Below are positions 12,701 to 33,650 of a stretch of 64,000 nucleotides of DNA, piece by piece (the first letter of the stretch is position 1; the number at the start of each line of letters is the position of its first letter). Both the position numbers and the translations under genes were made by a program. A model generated the notes under the pieces. It saw only the letters and a list, made by a program, of their open reading frames with translations. It made no database searches and was not told the origin of the DNA. The stretch spans positions 93,627 through 157,626 of the forward strand of contig NW_020170435.1 in assembly GCF_000524195.1 (NCBI RefSeq). The letters run 5' to 3'. Source of the DNA: Echinococcus granulosus. Lineage: Eukaryota; Platyhelminthes; Cestoda; Cyclophyllidea; Taeniidae.

Positions 12701-15686
12701 CGAACTAATGTACGTACATGTAGTTGACTGAATGGGTTCTTCAGTCGCCTCGAGTTATTCCAGTCTAGGCATTGTCCATCGAGATGGAAACCAAATGGTA
12801 GTGCGGGTGCATGGAATTCCATGTAATGATGAAAGCGTAAAATCCGGTTGACATTAGGCAAAATTTATTTGGTGAGAGAACACTCAGCCACAATAGAACA
12901 TCTACCCAATGGCGGTCTTGCATATGGTGGTCAGTGACGACGCCAGGTGTGGTGAATTCCACTTCACAGCACAGTAGCCAGTCGAGGTTGATAAGTCAAG
13001 GTAGATCCCATTTTTTTTCCCATCACAAAGCCATTGAGTTAAAGGAACGTTTGATTAAGTCGTTTTGTGTTGAGCCACCACGGTTGTTTCACACAGTTAA
13101 ATTTCTCATTTACATTATATTTGTTGGAAAAGTGCTTTGCATGCCTGCATTATTTAGGGGTTAAGGCAAATTGGTCGCCTCCACTCCCCGCACGCCATTG
13201 TTTTGACTCCCATGGGTGCAGTTGGTAAAGCACACATCATACCTTTACCGATGGTTGAAGAAGTTCCCTTCTACCAGGCGATGTATAAATTTTTAAGGGA
13301 GTCAAGCCGAATAGTTCAACGCATTAATCTGCCGACGGTTATGATGAGATGATACATTCTCTGCCAGCCCTTATTTTTTCACCTCAGCCCGCACGTCACG
13401 TGCGCATGAAATGCGGGCTTTGTTAGGTCATGATAAGACTACCAAACACAGCTGGACTGGATTTGAAACAAACAGCGCAGACGAAGGGTTTTTTTTATCA
13501 CAGTTGGATAAATACACGCACGATCTGTGGCGGTGGAGAAAGGGCTAAATGGGTTGTACGAAACGAAGTCGCGTCCTTCAATGTATGGATGGCCTTATTC
13601 AGTAAGTTCAGGAGACTTGCTCACTCCATTTGACTTCCACCTACGGAATGTTACACTGATCTTGAGGTTAAAGGTCGGTGGAAGCTAAATCCGCAGCAAA
13701 AATCACAAGTGGAAGGGCTGATAAAGCTGTCCTAAATTCTAGCAACAATTCCAACGATAAAGCTAGGCCTAAAGGGAACAAATCAGAAATTTTCTTTTGC
13801 GAATTGCTGTGAATGTAGGAGTTAATTCCATGACCTAAAAATATCATAATATCATCTCGCAAACCTTCTACGCGAAGTATATGAAATATGAACTACGGCC
13901 AAGGTGGAACACTCCCCCTCCCGCCTTTGGCACTGATTACGTATTGTACGTAGTTAAACTCCTATTCCACAGAGGCTGAATGGGTTTTGTTAAATTTTGT
14001 CATTAAACAAAAAAGCGACTAATAAATAAGCTTTTTAGGAGCTGTGTGGACAGTTTAAAGGAAAATTTTGAGATAATTTAGGGGTGCGATCTGTAACACG
14101 CTGGTTGTTTAACTGCCCGTTTTGGTAAAGGGGCCACTTTGGGTAGCCACTATTGTTTCGTCGCCGGCTGTTCTCACTTCCAGAGCATGTAAATAGCCCC
14201 AATCCCCTCTGTGGATCGGTAATACATGTTCTGCTTGAGTATTATGCCTTCATAGAAGTCTCAGGGCGCTGCATTGGTGGCAGCGGAAAGCGGGCTTGAT
14301 CCTAAAGAACATCCGGCCTGACTTCTAATGTGGGGTGATAAACTTTGCAAGGCGGAAGAAATGCATATGCTACGGATGGAAGAATCGGTGCTGACCCATA
14401 ACAAAAGGGTCGGAAACGACATCTATATTTGTCACCTACGCCATTCCCATGTTCTATATGAAGGTTACTAACCACTATAGCGATACTAGCCCCTAACTAT
14501 CTGAAAAAAGTTTGTTGTAGAGCTACTTACAGTGCCTGGACGAGAATATCAAATATGTAGGAGTGCAATACCTCCACCACACCTCTACTAGCTGGATAGA
14601 AGCCAGATATAAATGACTGGGCAGTTTCGAAGTGTGAAGAAAGTGGCAAAAAGGAACAGACGCAAAACCATTTTCCCACCGAACTATGTTCACTCTCGTC
14701 CTTTTTTACTTGACTGTGCTTTCAGGCCAGTGCTTCAACGATACAAAGGGGTACGCGTGCTGAACGACACATTTTCTTATCGCCCAATCCAGCTATGATT
14801 TAGGATGACACACTAGATCCACTAGAATCGCCTAAACAAACAGTGAAGCTGCGGTCAATTATCTCCTCAGTTGAATGGGATTGCGATGACTGGCACAGCT
14901 GGCTCGTGGGTGTTTCCGTACGTCACCGATTACGTTCTGATGGCGGATGCAGGAGGATGGCCAAAGGGAGTGCAGGGAGAGTGGCTGTTTAACTGTTTGG
15001 ATCTCTGCCACTGTACCTACGCCTGGTGGGCTGACCTCCAAGCCATGCCAGTAGCGTCAATCCCTCCTGCATATCAAATATCCATATTCTACCCGAACGT
15101 TACCTTTTGTTTTGTCCTTGAAAAAGTCTTGAGTTACTACAATTGTTCTGTATGCACTTAGCCAGTATCAGGCAACTACATAACACAAATGAAAAAATGG
15201 AATAGATTTGCGGCTGCAACTTGGTACTAGGTGTCCTGTAACCACTCCCATTAAATTCATTTCCAGCCCCTAATACTTTGAAAATGCAGCACATCCCTCA
15301 GTCCTCTAAAAGCTATTGATTGTGAGCGAGTGTCAGGCTAGTCTCTCAAAGCAATGATCAGTAAATCGGATTAATTTGGTTTCGTCTGTAACGTCACACG
15401 CAGGTATAATTGATCATTTTACTGTCAACATATGATCAAATACTCTTAACTGTAACAAAGACTGTGTAATTTATTTAAGTTTTGGATTTGCTTTATTTGC
15501 CTGGCCTAGTTATAAGGATTAAATATCATGACCCAAATGCTTAAAATAATTGATCTCTTAGAAATCGTTTTTTATTGCTATCAAAGCTCTCTTTCTGCCA
15601 GATTACTCATGTGCAAAATTTTGTTTTACTTTACCCAACTTTGCCCAAAGCAAGAAGACACCTTCGGCATACGCTCCTCTCTACGC
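9791..15686. other. Long intergenic spacer between the ENaC and eIF3a genes
   Basis: About 5.9 kb without a recognisable gene. It presumably contains the promoters of both flanking, divergently transcribed genes. Open frames such as 14871-15161 (+) carry no domain or splice context that supports them. The sequence is AT-rich with homopolymer runs. I see no tRNA, repeat array or mobile-element coding remnant. Confidence 0.5.
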
Positions 15687-18600
15687 ATGGCTCCTAGCTA
15701 TTTTATGAAACCGGAGACGGCCCATGCCAAGGCATTAGGTAACACATATTTTGGTCTTGGTGTTTGCGACTAAAAACCGCCAATATATTGAGTAAGGGTA
15801 CCCACTCTTGATGGTTGAGTTTTTTCTTGATATGCTTGGAATAGCGGTTATTCCCTCCGTGATCAATTTTTAGAATTAAAAAACCGGCTTTAATTAACGC
15901 CAGGTTACGTCGTAGTCCGTAGGCTACTTCCAGGGGCATGCTGCTACATTTTGCACTCTTGATGCTTCGCAGATTAATAGCCAGAGTTGTTTTGCTTATA
16001 TACTAGGATAGATTATAAAGTACTTCCTTATGTCAGAGTCACTAGTCTTTAAACTACGAAAGCTTAGTCCGTTTTTCCGAACTTCTAGTACCGCCTTTTG
16101 TTGTGGCTACATCGAAGTTTCTAGCGTTCTTCAAGATTTGGTCGGCTGCTAGAGCTTTAGTTCTTCTAATTTCGTATGTACAAATGGTTGAATTATCTTT
16201 TAGATTTGATAAATGTCGGTAAAAAGGGGAGCGCTCTCGATGTCCTTTTTGAGATGCTGCTATATCGCCGGGCACGGAGCTGGCAAAAGTCCCTCGAGGC
16301 TCCGATGTTCCTTTTTGTCGATCTTTGCGTAGAACTGAAACGAAATCAACAATTCAAGAGGATTGCTCACCATTATCGAAACATTTCCATACAAGAGTGC
16401 CCCCAATCGCTGGATGACGTTCTTAAGCACTACTTTTCTCTCATTAAAGAAAAAACGGAGGAGGCTCGAAAGCAGTCTGAAGATGCTGTACCAGATGTTG
16501 AAGACTTGGATATACTCGAGACGCCAGAAAGGTTTGTTTTTACATCCTTTAGGGCTGACTACACTGTAGCCTAATGTTGAATGCGGTAAATACGGAGAAC
16601 GCTCAAGGGCGGTCGGGTCATACGATTCTGATGCCATGGTTGAAATTCTTGTGGGAGGCTTATCGTATTTGCCTTGATTTAGTTCGTAATAACATCAAGT
16701 ATGAGCATGTGTATCATCGCATTGCAAGAGATGGTATGGTGTCGTTTTGTTTTGTTAACGTCTATAGCCTTCGATTTTTGTGTCGAATATCGTCGCCAAG
16801 CTGAATTCAGGAAGCTTGGAGAAATGGTGCGTCTACACACTACCAGAATCCAAAATCAGCCGGCTGCTCCGAACGGGATAAACCTGACTAATTCGGAAAC
16901 ACAAATCTGGCACTTTGAGACGCGTCTTCGCCAGCTTGATTGTGCAATGGAGCTGGAGATGTATAATGTGAGTTCAATTCTTCGCATAGTCTTATTAGTT
17001 AGTCAATATGCGCGCATTTCGGGTTGATTTACTATTCCTTGCCTTCCTTTTTTGTCAGGAAGCCTTCAGGGTTGTTGAGGACATTTGGGGACTGGTGCTG
17101 CTATCTAAAAAAATCGACCGTCCTGCCCTCATGGCAGATTACTACTCGAAGACGGCAGAGCTTTTTCTGCGGTCTGGCTACTACCTCTTTCATGCTGCAG
17201 CTCTTTACAAGCGCCTCGCACTCTATCGGGAGCATAAAAAAGCTCCTTCTGTTGAGGAGCTTTCCGCTCTCGGCTCCAAGGCTCTATGCGCGGCTCTCTC
17301 TGTGCCATTGCCCCACGCCCGTGCTCAATTCTCAATTTTCTCTGGCGAGTACAATCAAGCTAAGCAAAAAGCTCTCGCCAGTCTTTTGGGTATGTCGTGT
17401 CCTACCCAGAGTGTTTCTCAAATTGCAGCGTTTATGCCTCTCCTACACCTAACGTTCTTATTCATCGTTCGACAGGCCTCTCCACGGTTCCAACGAGAGC
17501 TTCTCTGCTTGCTGACTTGTCTACGGGTCGGGTGCAGACTATTGTCCCCCCAGAACTGGTCACGCTGTACCACGCTCTCGAGGTTGACTTCCAGCCACTG
17601 AAGCTGGTGCAACGTGTTCAGCCAGCATTGGAGCGTATTGCGGAGGATTCGACGCTGAACGCCTACCTAGAGCCCCTGCATGAGGTGGTTGTCTCCAAAA
17701 CATTGCTTCAACTTTCACAAGTCTATCGCTCATTGCGTTTTGACGAGCTTGTCCGCCTTTGTCCTTTTTACGATCCCCTCACCTTGGAACGGTGTGTGAT
17801 TGAACTCATCTACAATCTGGAGCTGCCGATGCGTGTTGATCACCGTCGTCATGCTATAATATTTGATGTTTACATTGATCTAGGCATCAGTCAGCGGGAC
17901 TATTCACAAACCATGCAGTCGACTCAGGTGAGTGACGAAAATAGAGGCACCGTCGTTCATATCATTTGAGTATTTCGTTTATTCATCGTTTTCTACTCCT
18001 TTAGACCGGTGGTGATCAAGTGTCACGCCAACTAACTCTGTTCGCACAGTCTCTGCATCAAGTCGCAGAGCTTCTTAACGTGAACGAATCTGATAGCCAA
18101 GCGCGCGACATCTTCGTCAAGGAGTACATGAAGACCGCTGAACAACATCACCATGAACTCTTATCACGTCGTGAGCACATCGAGGATCGCAAAGAACAGC
18201 TTGAACAGATTCAAGAAGAGCGCGCTAGGGTACGTCAACTTTGTGTTGTTTTATTCCCTTGGCTCAAACTAAATCCTAGGTGTTTGAAAATCAAATTCCT
18301 AATTATTGGTGTACTCAATCGAATCAGTAGATTGTCGAATGTTTACTCCGCTTTTGCTAATGTTCATTAACACGTTTAGATGATAGAAGAGGAGGAGGAA
18401 CGTCTGGACAAGGAGAAGCGGGCGATACGTGAGCAGGAGGAAGCGACTTTGAAGGTAGAAGCCGAGGAACGCACAAAGCGTCACCTTGAGGAACAGATGC
18501 AGCGGCGCAAGCTGAAAATTGATCGTGAGCGATTGCGAACCTATATCAACTCCGCGGCCGCGCATAACCTCTCTACTGCCGTCATGCCTGAAATCACCGA

Positions 18601-20119
18601 GGCGGATTTGGAACAATGCAGCTTAGAGCTACTGGTAGAGAAACTCCACGGTGATATGTACAGGCGTCGCACGGAGCTCCTCGATCGTGCTAATGCACGA
18701 GCTCGCAAGTTGGATCACTTTGTTCGTGCTTGCAGATTGCAGGAGATTCCCCTTTTGAAGGAAGCTGCTGCTGCAGAAGCTAAGGAGCGCTTTGAGATCT
18801 TTCAGAAGGCACAACAGGAGGCCGAGGAGGCCTCGAAACGCGAGCACGAAGAAACGCTCAAGAATAATGACCGCCTCAGTAGAATGCGAGGCGACATCGC
18901 TGTGAGTTTGCTAGCTAGGCTGAAGGAGGAGAAGACGGTATGCTAACTACCATTACGAATGTTTGTGTACAGAACTTGGAGAAGTCGCTCAGGTCATTGG
19001 AGCAGTCAAAGTACAAAGCAAAGCACGCGGAGTGGGAGGCACTTCGGACGCGAGTGCGAGAGGAGAGACTGGCGGAACGAAGGGCCGCCGAAGAGGCCGC
19101 CCGGAAGCTGGAACAGGAGCGGCTCGAGGCTGAGGCAAGGGCACAGGCCGAAGCGAAGCGGCTTGAGGCTGAACGTGAGGCTGCTGAGCGTCGTCGTCAA
19201 GAGGAGATCGCAGCGGCTTTAGCCGAGAAACGACGTCAGTATCTTATTCTCTGCACTTTTGAAATCGAGTTGATGCCTTCTCTAAATGGCCTGGAATCGC
19301 TGGTGCTTTGTAGGGGAGGAGGAGAGGCTGGAACGGGAAAAACAGAATCAGCAGCAGCAACAACAGCAACAACCAGCAGTACAGGAATCAACTTGGCGAA
19401 GAAAAACTGTTGTCCTGAAGGGTATATTCCTATTTTCTTTTATCTTTGTTAAAAGAAAAACTGAATACTGATTGGCTGCCAAATTTGTTTTTAGACGCCG
19501 AGCCGTCCGCACGCGCACCTGCACCCACTGCTGGTGCATGGCGTTCTGCGCGAAAACCGCAACCGGTGCCAACCGCGGCGTCCTTCGAGCAGTCCCGTCC
19601 ACGTTTTTCCCAGGCTCCACCATCCAAGTATGTCATCAACCCCCTTCATTTTGCAACTTGCCTTCAACATGGCTGCTTCTAACTTTAACACTTTCTAGTA
19701 ATTATGGGCGCTATCAGGATCCCAGAGGCTTCCGCCCGTAAGTGGCAGATGTTTGTAACATTTGGGAATGATTGTTGAGAGAATTACCTAACAAAACTAC
19801 CTTTTTTTTTCAGGCGCACTGAAATGGACAACAATCAAGCACCCAAGGATCTATGGACTCGTAGAACCGTGGTCCTTCCCACTGAGTAAGCTTCTTCGTA
19901 CCGTACCGTTTGATTGCTGACGTTGAAAACCATCCCAACCTAACTGTGTGGCTTCCTTAAGACGTCGCCCAGCACAGAAGGCTGCTGAACCATCGAAGCA
20001 ACAAGGGTCTGATGGTGTGTTTCATTTATGAAGTTACGTGTGTGCGTGCTGCTTTTTGTAGCTAATTACGCGTCCTCTATACTTCAGATGACGGGTGGCA
20101 AGATGTTAAACGTCATTGA
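15687..20119 (+). CDS. EIF3A: Eukaryotic translation initiation factor 3 subunit A (eIF3a), 15 exons
   Basis: Scaffold subunit of the eIF3 complex, which recruits the 40S ribosome to mRNA in the cytoplasm. Exons: 15687-15738, 16204-16531, 16570-16733, 16768-16967, 17059-17389, 17476-17927, 18005-18229, 18380-18937, 18973-19234, 19314-19421, 19495-19627, 19699-19737, 19814-19885, 19962-20014, 20088-20119. They sum to 3009 nt (1002 aa). The N-terminus MAPSYFMKPETAHAKAL then LINVGKKGSALDVL matches the family start, which fixes the 52-nt first exon. Diagnostic blocks are PWLKFLWEAYRICLDL, RRQAEFRKL and the PCI-type segment (about residues 320-500). A long charged coiled coil follows (about 540-890), with an eight-Gln run from CAG/CAA repeats at 19346-19372. 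The C-terminus ends DDDGWQDVKRH. The long arginine/aspartate repeat tail of vertebrate eIF3a is absent. AATAAA lies at 20623. Confidence 0.95.
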
Positions 20120-20576
20120 AAACTTCGGAATGGTGACAGTACTTTCTCGAACTGTCTTCGTCTGCTTAATTTGACTGGTCTTCATAATTCATAAATATTG
20201 ATGCTTGTCCCAGGAGTTCTGATGTTCACGTCCTTTTATCTGGCAGTTATGGGACGTAGCCAAGGTCGAACCGTAGTCCCCCCACTCAGAGACCTCCAAC
20301 ATTGGTAGCTACTTCTAGGACTTCGTGCCACATGACGCTTTGGCCATGCTAATCGGTCGTGGTAGGTCGTGTCGTGAGTTGTTTGTTGGAGCCCAGCAGT
20401 GGGCCGCTTAGTCCGGCTAAGTTAGACTAACAACTTCACCGCGGCTGTAGTGATCGGCGTCCCTGGGGCCACTTGGTTTTCGATACGCCTCGACCATAGG
20501 TCTAAGCCATCGCCAACGCAGTCTCCACCGTGAGAGCCCGGAGGACAGGGTTGTTCTTTGTAGTAATGGATGAAAT

Positions 20577-20582
20577 TTTATT
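20577..20582 (-). terminator. Polyadenylation signal candidate, PRC1-like gene
   Basis: AATAAA on the minus strand, about 140 nt past the stop codon at 20721. Position and hexamer fit a normal metazoan signal. Confidence 0.55.
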
Positions 20583-20622
20583 TGAAATAGTTGTACAAAG
20601 GTTGGTTAAGACAATTGCGGTC

Positions 20623-20628
20623 AATAAA
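20623..20628 (+). terminator. Polyadenylation signal candidate, eIF3a
   Basis: AATAAA on the plus strand, about 500 nt past the eIF3a stop. It is the first canonical hexamer I see on that side; an earlier variant hexamer cannot be excluded. Confidence 0.4.
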
Positions 20629-20720
20629 GGCTTGATGGGAGTTGTGGGAAAGGAGGCGATGGAGGGCTTGTTCGCGGTCCACACGTGTGCTACCACTAAA
20701 AATGGGAAGATTGCATGAAC

Positions 20721-22657
20721 TCAAAATTCCCTGATGTTGGAGAGTAGTCGAGAGCGTACCCTGCCCGTGCTAGTGTTTGAATTGTCTGTTCGCGGTTTTT
20801 TGGCCTCCGCTGTGTCAGGACATGGCCGTGATGATGATGATAATACCAGGGGGGAAGGTGAAATTCCCCTAGCCGCAGCTTGACGCTTATTTGTCGCGTA
20901 GACGAAACCACCTTTTGTGGTTTTGTTTGCTGACGAGGTAGAACCGGCGACTACACTTCCTGAAGGCTCCAGACTGGGAAAAAATGCCAAGAATTAAAAT
21001 TTAAGAAAAAAGTTGAGAATCCACCTTCTATCGATAATAGAGGCTAGAGAGTTTTCCTTTTGCCCGGCCAACGGCTGCCCCTCGAAGCAAACCAAGGGAA
21101 AGAGATCAGCATCATTGCTTTCGCATTCTTGGGCAATTATGGACTCCAAATGGGCAGTCTGATTTGGCAAATCGCGCGTCCGTAGTTTGCGATCCTCTTT
21201 GTCCAACTTCAACAGAATTCCACCCCGGTTCTTGAGTACCGTTGGATCTTGACGCTTCAACTGCAAGAATAAAGGGAATTTGTTGCATTTAATTTTAAAG
21301 CCTTAACATTTCCAACCAAAAAAATACTAACTTCAATAGCTTTTATCTGTCGCAAGGTGTCCAACCAAACCGTTAGAGCGTCGTAGAAGTCCTGATGCGA
21401 GGACTTGAAGCGCTTCCACTTGTGCACCTCTCCCTCTAGCCGAGACAGGTTCTCCTCCGTGCAGTCCATGGACATGGAGTTGCGAAAAATCTGGCAGTAT
21501 TCTGTACTAACCAAGCAGTCCGTCCAGACCCCTTCTAGTTCAAGAACAGAGGCTTCCATCAAGCGACGCAAGTTAGCCAATCTCAGTTCACGAAGGCGAG
21601 ATAATTCTTCAGATCCCTTAAATTATAAAAAATCAGTCGCCTTTCTGTGACTGTAAAGAAACGACCCTCGAATAAACCACATCACACACAAAACTACCAA
21701 AACAATTTGCCTATTGAGAATATGATTTTGGGATAGCAAACACACAAACGCGAAAGTGAAATGCCCTTACGTATTTTATGCGTTTCGACGGGCATAGGGA
21801 ATGTTCTTTGGGAAGGGTGAATGGTGACAAATTTAAGCGTTTACGAAGGGACTCGATATTCTCAAAGAGATCCTCTTCTTCCGACTTAAATTTGTGAAAT
21901 AAATCCATATACTGATCCTGAATTCCATCCAGTTCTTGCAAATAAGCCTCTGAAAGATCAGAAGGTTCAACTTCCGCACTTATTACTCCCTTAACAGACT
22001 CAGGTAGCATCAGGTTGCAATCTGATTTCAAGTAATCGATGCAAGAAATAATGCGGTGCTTCATTTTTGCTAATTTTTCGATACGCTCTTTCTAAATGAC
22101 AAGCTACGGAAAACTTCTAATGCAAACCTTCACACTCTGGAGCTCATCAATATGGTGTTGAACCCGTAATTTGTCGTTATACGATGGGATTAAAGGAAAT
22201 CCCTCCAACACGGCAACATGCAGCAACTGACAGAGAGCTTCCTCGCGAGACTTAAGTTTTTTGAACTCTGAAGTTAATTCAGCTATTTTCATATCAAGTT
22301 CTGAATGATAGCAGGTTAATTCGTCCAGAATTGCCAGCAACGTCTGAGAAGAGGAAATATGCTTATGGGGAATTTGGAGTTCCTTTTCAAAAGTCACAAT
22401 TTCACCCTGAAGATCGCGCACTTAAAATTAAAAATTACTCGCAACTGATCCACTTTACACCCTAGCTCGGCTTTCTCCTTTTCAGTAGAAGAGAGGAAAC
22501 CGTGCATATAATTGGTCAAATTATTCTTCAGCGAATCCTGCAATTCGCTATGCTTTTTGGAAGAATAACCAATTTCAGACCATATATTTTCGACATTTAG
22601 GAGGTATTTTTTCAGATGAAAAACAACCTCCTCCACCCAGTCGTCGCGAATCTCCAT
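20721..22657 (-). CDS. PRC1: PRC1 / MAP65 / Ase1 microtubule-bundling protein, 6 exons
   Basis: Antiparallel microtubule crosslinker of the spindle midzone, required for cytokinesis. Minus-strand exons: 22439-22657, 22128-22406, 21771-22091, 21332-21616, 21025-21260, 20721-20973; total 1593 nt (530 aa), in frame throughout. The order fits the family: an N-terminal helical dimerisation region (WVEEVVFHLKKYLLNVENIW), long coiled-coil rod segments (about residues 60-330), then the spectrin-like microtubule-binding block with the family signature NRGG (about 379-382, in VLKNRGGILLKLDKEDRK). A basic, Ser/Thr-rich disordered tail follows. Length is slightly below human PRC1 (~620 aa). I start at MEIRDDW because it aligns with the family N-terminus; an in-frame upstream start exists 28 codons earlier. 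Introns include 32- and 36-nt examples. Confidence 0.92.
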
Positions 22658-22921
22658 CGTATAAGACAAGAAAATAAACACGAACAGACAGTTCTCGCGC
22701 TTGCAAAGGTTATGTTCGTTATTGATGCAGTATAAGTCCATATTTTTAAAACATTTCTGATGTTACAATTTTGTACATTTATTTATTCTTGATAATTTCA
22801 TGATTTGCAGAATCAGTTATTTAACTTTCGCATGAGTGATTCTAACTACAACTGCTTTTTCTTAAGCTGTTGTCGCAAATAAAACTCCTGCTACACTAAT
22901 TCTTTTGACGAAATTATTAAC
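22658..22921. other. PRC1 5' region
   Basis: AT-rich upstream DNA of the PRC1-like gene, probably containing its promoter and the 5' part of a possible divergent small gene. TTTATT near 22788 reads AATAAA on the minus strand and could be a distal poly(A) signal for the DHX33-type gene. Confidence 0.4.
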
Positions 22922-23225
22922 GTGATCATCCTACTGCTATCTCACACCATCTTTGAGTATAAGAATCTGATATCGGCCTTTTGGGCCGTACCAATAACCC
23001 AGACACCTTCCCTGCGCCGAACATATATTCTGCCCAAGTATTTTGTCCTCTTTCGTCTTCAGGGAGTCTCGGGACGCTACACTAGCACGCTTGGACGCAC
23101 GTCAGAACATGCTTAGTTGGCAACCATACGCCCATGGCTCTAAACAGAACCCAGGGGCCTCAACTACTTCCATTTCCAAGTACATCAGAGAATACTCGCT
23201 GAGGTGGATCCGAGAGCACTCTTAA
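22922..23225 (+). CDS. Candidate small gene, two exons with a 25-nt intron
   Basis: A plus-strand frame runs to 23037, is interrupted by a segment with GT...AG ends (23038-23062, 25 nt, pyrimidine-rich, ending TTCGTCTTCAG), and resumes in the matching phase to TAA at 23225. Joined, the peptide reads ...TPSLRRTYILPK then ESRDATLARLDARQNMLSW and ends REHS. No ATG is obvious; GTG 22922 only marks the open frame, and the true start may be in an upstream exon. I recognise no family. It is a gene or chance: phase agreement has a one-in-three prior, and a 25-nt intron would be extreme. Confidence 0.3.
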
Positions 23226-23413
23226 CCCTCAAAGGCTATTGGGGTCACGAATTGTTCACTGGAAACTGTTCCAGCCCCCAAATACCCCACCCAAATAGTG
23301 ACCGAGAGCATACAGGACCAATGCGGATGTTAGACCAAGTCTTTAACTTAAAAATATGCACATATCTTGCAAATAGTTGTACAAATACGCTCAAGTTACC
23401 CAATAGAAAAAAA

Positions 23414-32698
<9,285 letters not shown>

Positions 32699-32735
32699 TT
32701 CGATGGTCTTAGAAGCTCTACAGACAGTTAATTAA

Positions 32736-32737
32736 TC
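32736..32737 (-). promoter_or_regulatory. Acceptor site 38 nt upstream of the DHX33 start
   Basis: On the minus strand a long pyrimidine tract (TTTATTTTTCTTCTTTGCCG) runs into TTAG, 38 nt before the ATG. It is either the 3' end of a 5' UTR intron or a trans-splicing acceptor; flatworms are known to use both. Confidence 0.4.
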
Positions 32738-33555
32738 TAACGGCAAAGAAGAAAAATAAAATTGAGGTGATACTGCGACTAAAAGTGCACACCTTGTCAA
32801 ATAGTGGAAAACAAATGCAAAAATTTGCAAGTTTATAGGATTTACACTCATCCTCGAAGACCGAACGAGAATTACAGAATGTTTTGCATGAAATCTAGCA
32901 TCACGCTTCTAGGAACACACCTACGGCAACTAATGGGGCAAAAAATGACTTTCAGAAAGCGACTTATTTGTGTACAAGTGGTATCAAATTATAAAATCCA
33001 CCAATACTACAAAATACTAAGCTGAAAACCCCGTGGAATGAGCACCCAGCATACATCATATCCTCGCCCAAAACTAAATCTCCCGGCTAAATGCAATTGG
33101 CTGACTCTAAGCCAATTATTTAAAGACGTTCACTATGTTGATTTTATGCAAAACTCGCTTAAAGATTAGGTATAACTGTCTTAGAATCCATAAATGGTAA
33201 ATTTTTTGCTAACGTTTTATAAATTGCTTCCTCTTGGCGGAATTTGTTTAACTAGAGAGAGGCTATGACCTCCCCTATGCTAAAATGATTGAGCTGCATA
33301 AGCTACAGTTCAACAATCTCTAACTTTACAACAAATTCGAGGAATATTCGCTAAAGCATAAGGGGAAATTCGACGTTACAGAATCGCAAGAAGGTGGGCA
33401 CTTGATTGTGCTGAGCCCTCAAGTACACCCCGGCCAGCATTCACTCACTCCAGTCCCAGTGCTCTCTCCACGACAGTTTTACCCATCAACAGCGAGACAC
33501 CCAAGGGGGGCCATCCACAGCCAGAAGACAACACCCTCAGAGGAAATGAGAGTTG
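32738..33555. other. Spacer between the DHX33-type and TMUB-type genes
   Basis: AT-rich 0.8 kb with no credible gene. It contains the 5' flank of the helicase gene and the region past the TMUB poly(A) signal. Confidence 0.5.
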
Positions 33556-33561
33556 TTTATT
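33556..33561 (-). terminator. Polyadenylation signal candidate, TMUB-type gene
   Basis: AATAAA on the minus strand about 90 nt after the stop codon at 33651, a normal spacing for a short 3' UTR. Confidence 0.55.
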
Positions 33562-33650
33562 TCAGTTTCCTTCACTTACACCACATCCTCGTGTGTACTA
33601 AGAAAGACAGATGAGGCATATACTTTCTTTTCCGGCTCTTCCTCTGCCAA

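Larger units (their letters stand above)
20120..20720. other. Shared 3' region of convergent eIF3a and PRC1 genes
   Basis: About 600 nt between two stop codons. A GC-richer patch (about 20220-20540) differs from its surroundings; I cannot assign it to a repeat family. A plus-strand AATAAA at 20623-20628 would serve eIF3a, and a minus-strand AATAAA at 20577-20582 would serve PRC1. The two 3' UTRs would then overlap tail to tail. Confidence 0.5.

Noticed and set aside
14871..15161. 96-codon plus-strand frame upstream of eIF3a
   Set aside because: No recognisable domain, an equally open antisense frame, and it is not needed for the eIF3a model, whose first exon is at 15687.
16176..16203. ATG at 16176 as the eIF3a start
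   Set aside because: It lacks the conserved N-terminal segment. The exon at 15687-15738 supplies it and joins in phase at an AG acceptor ending at 16203.
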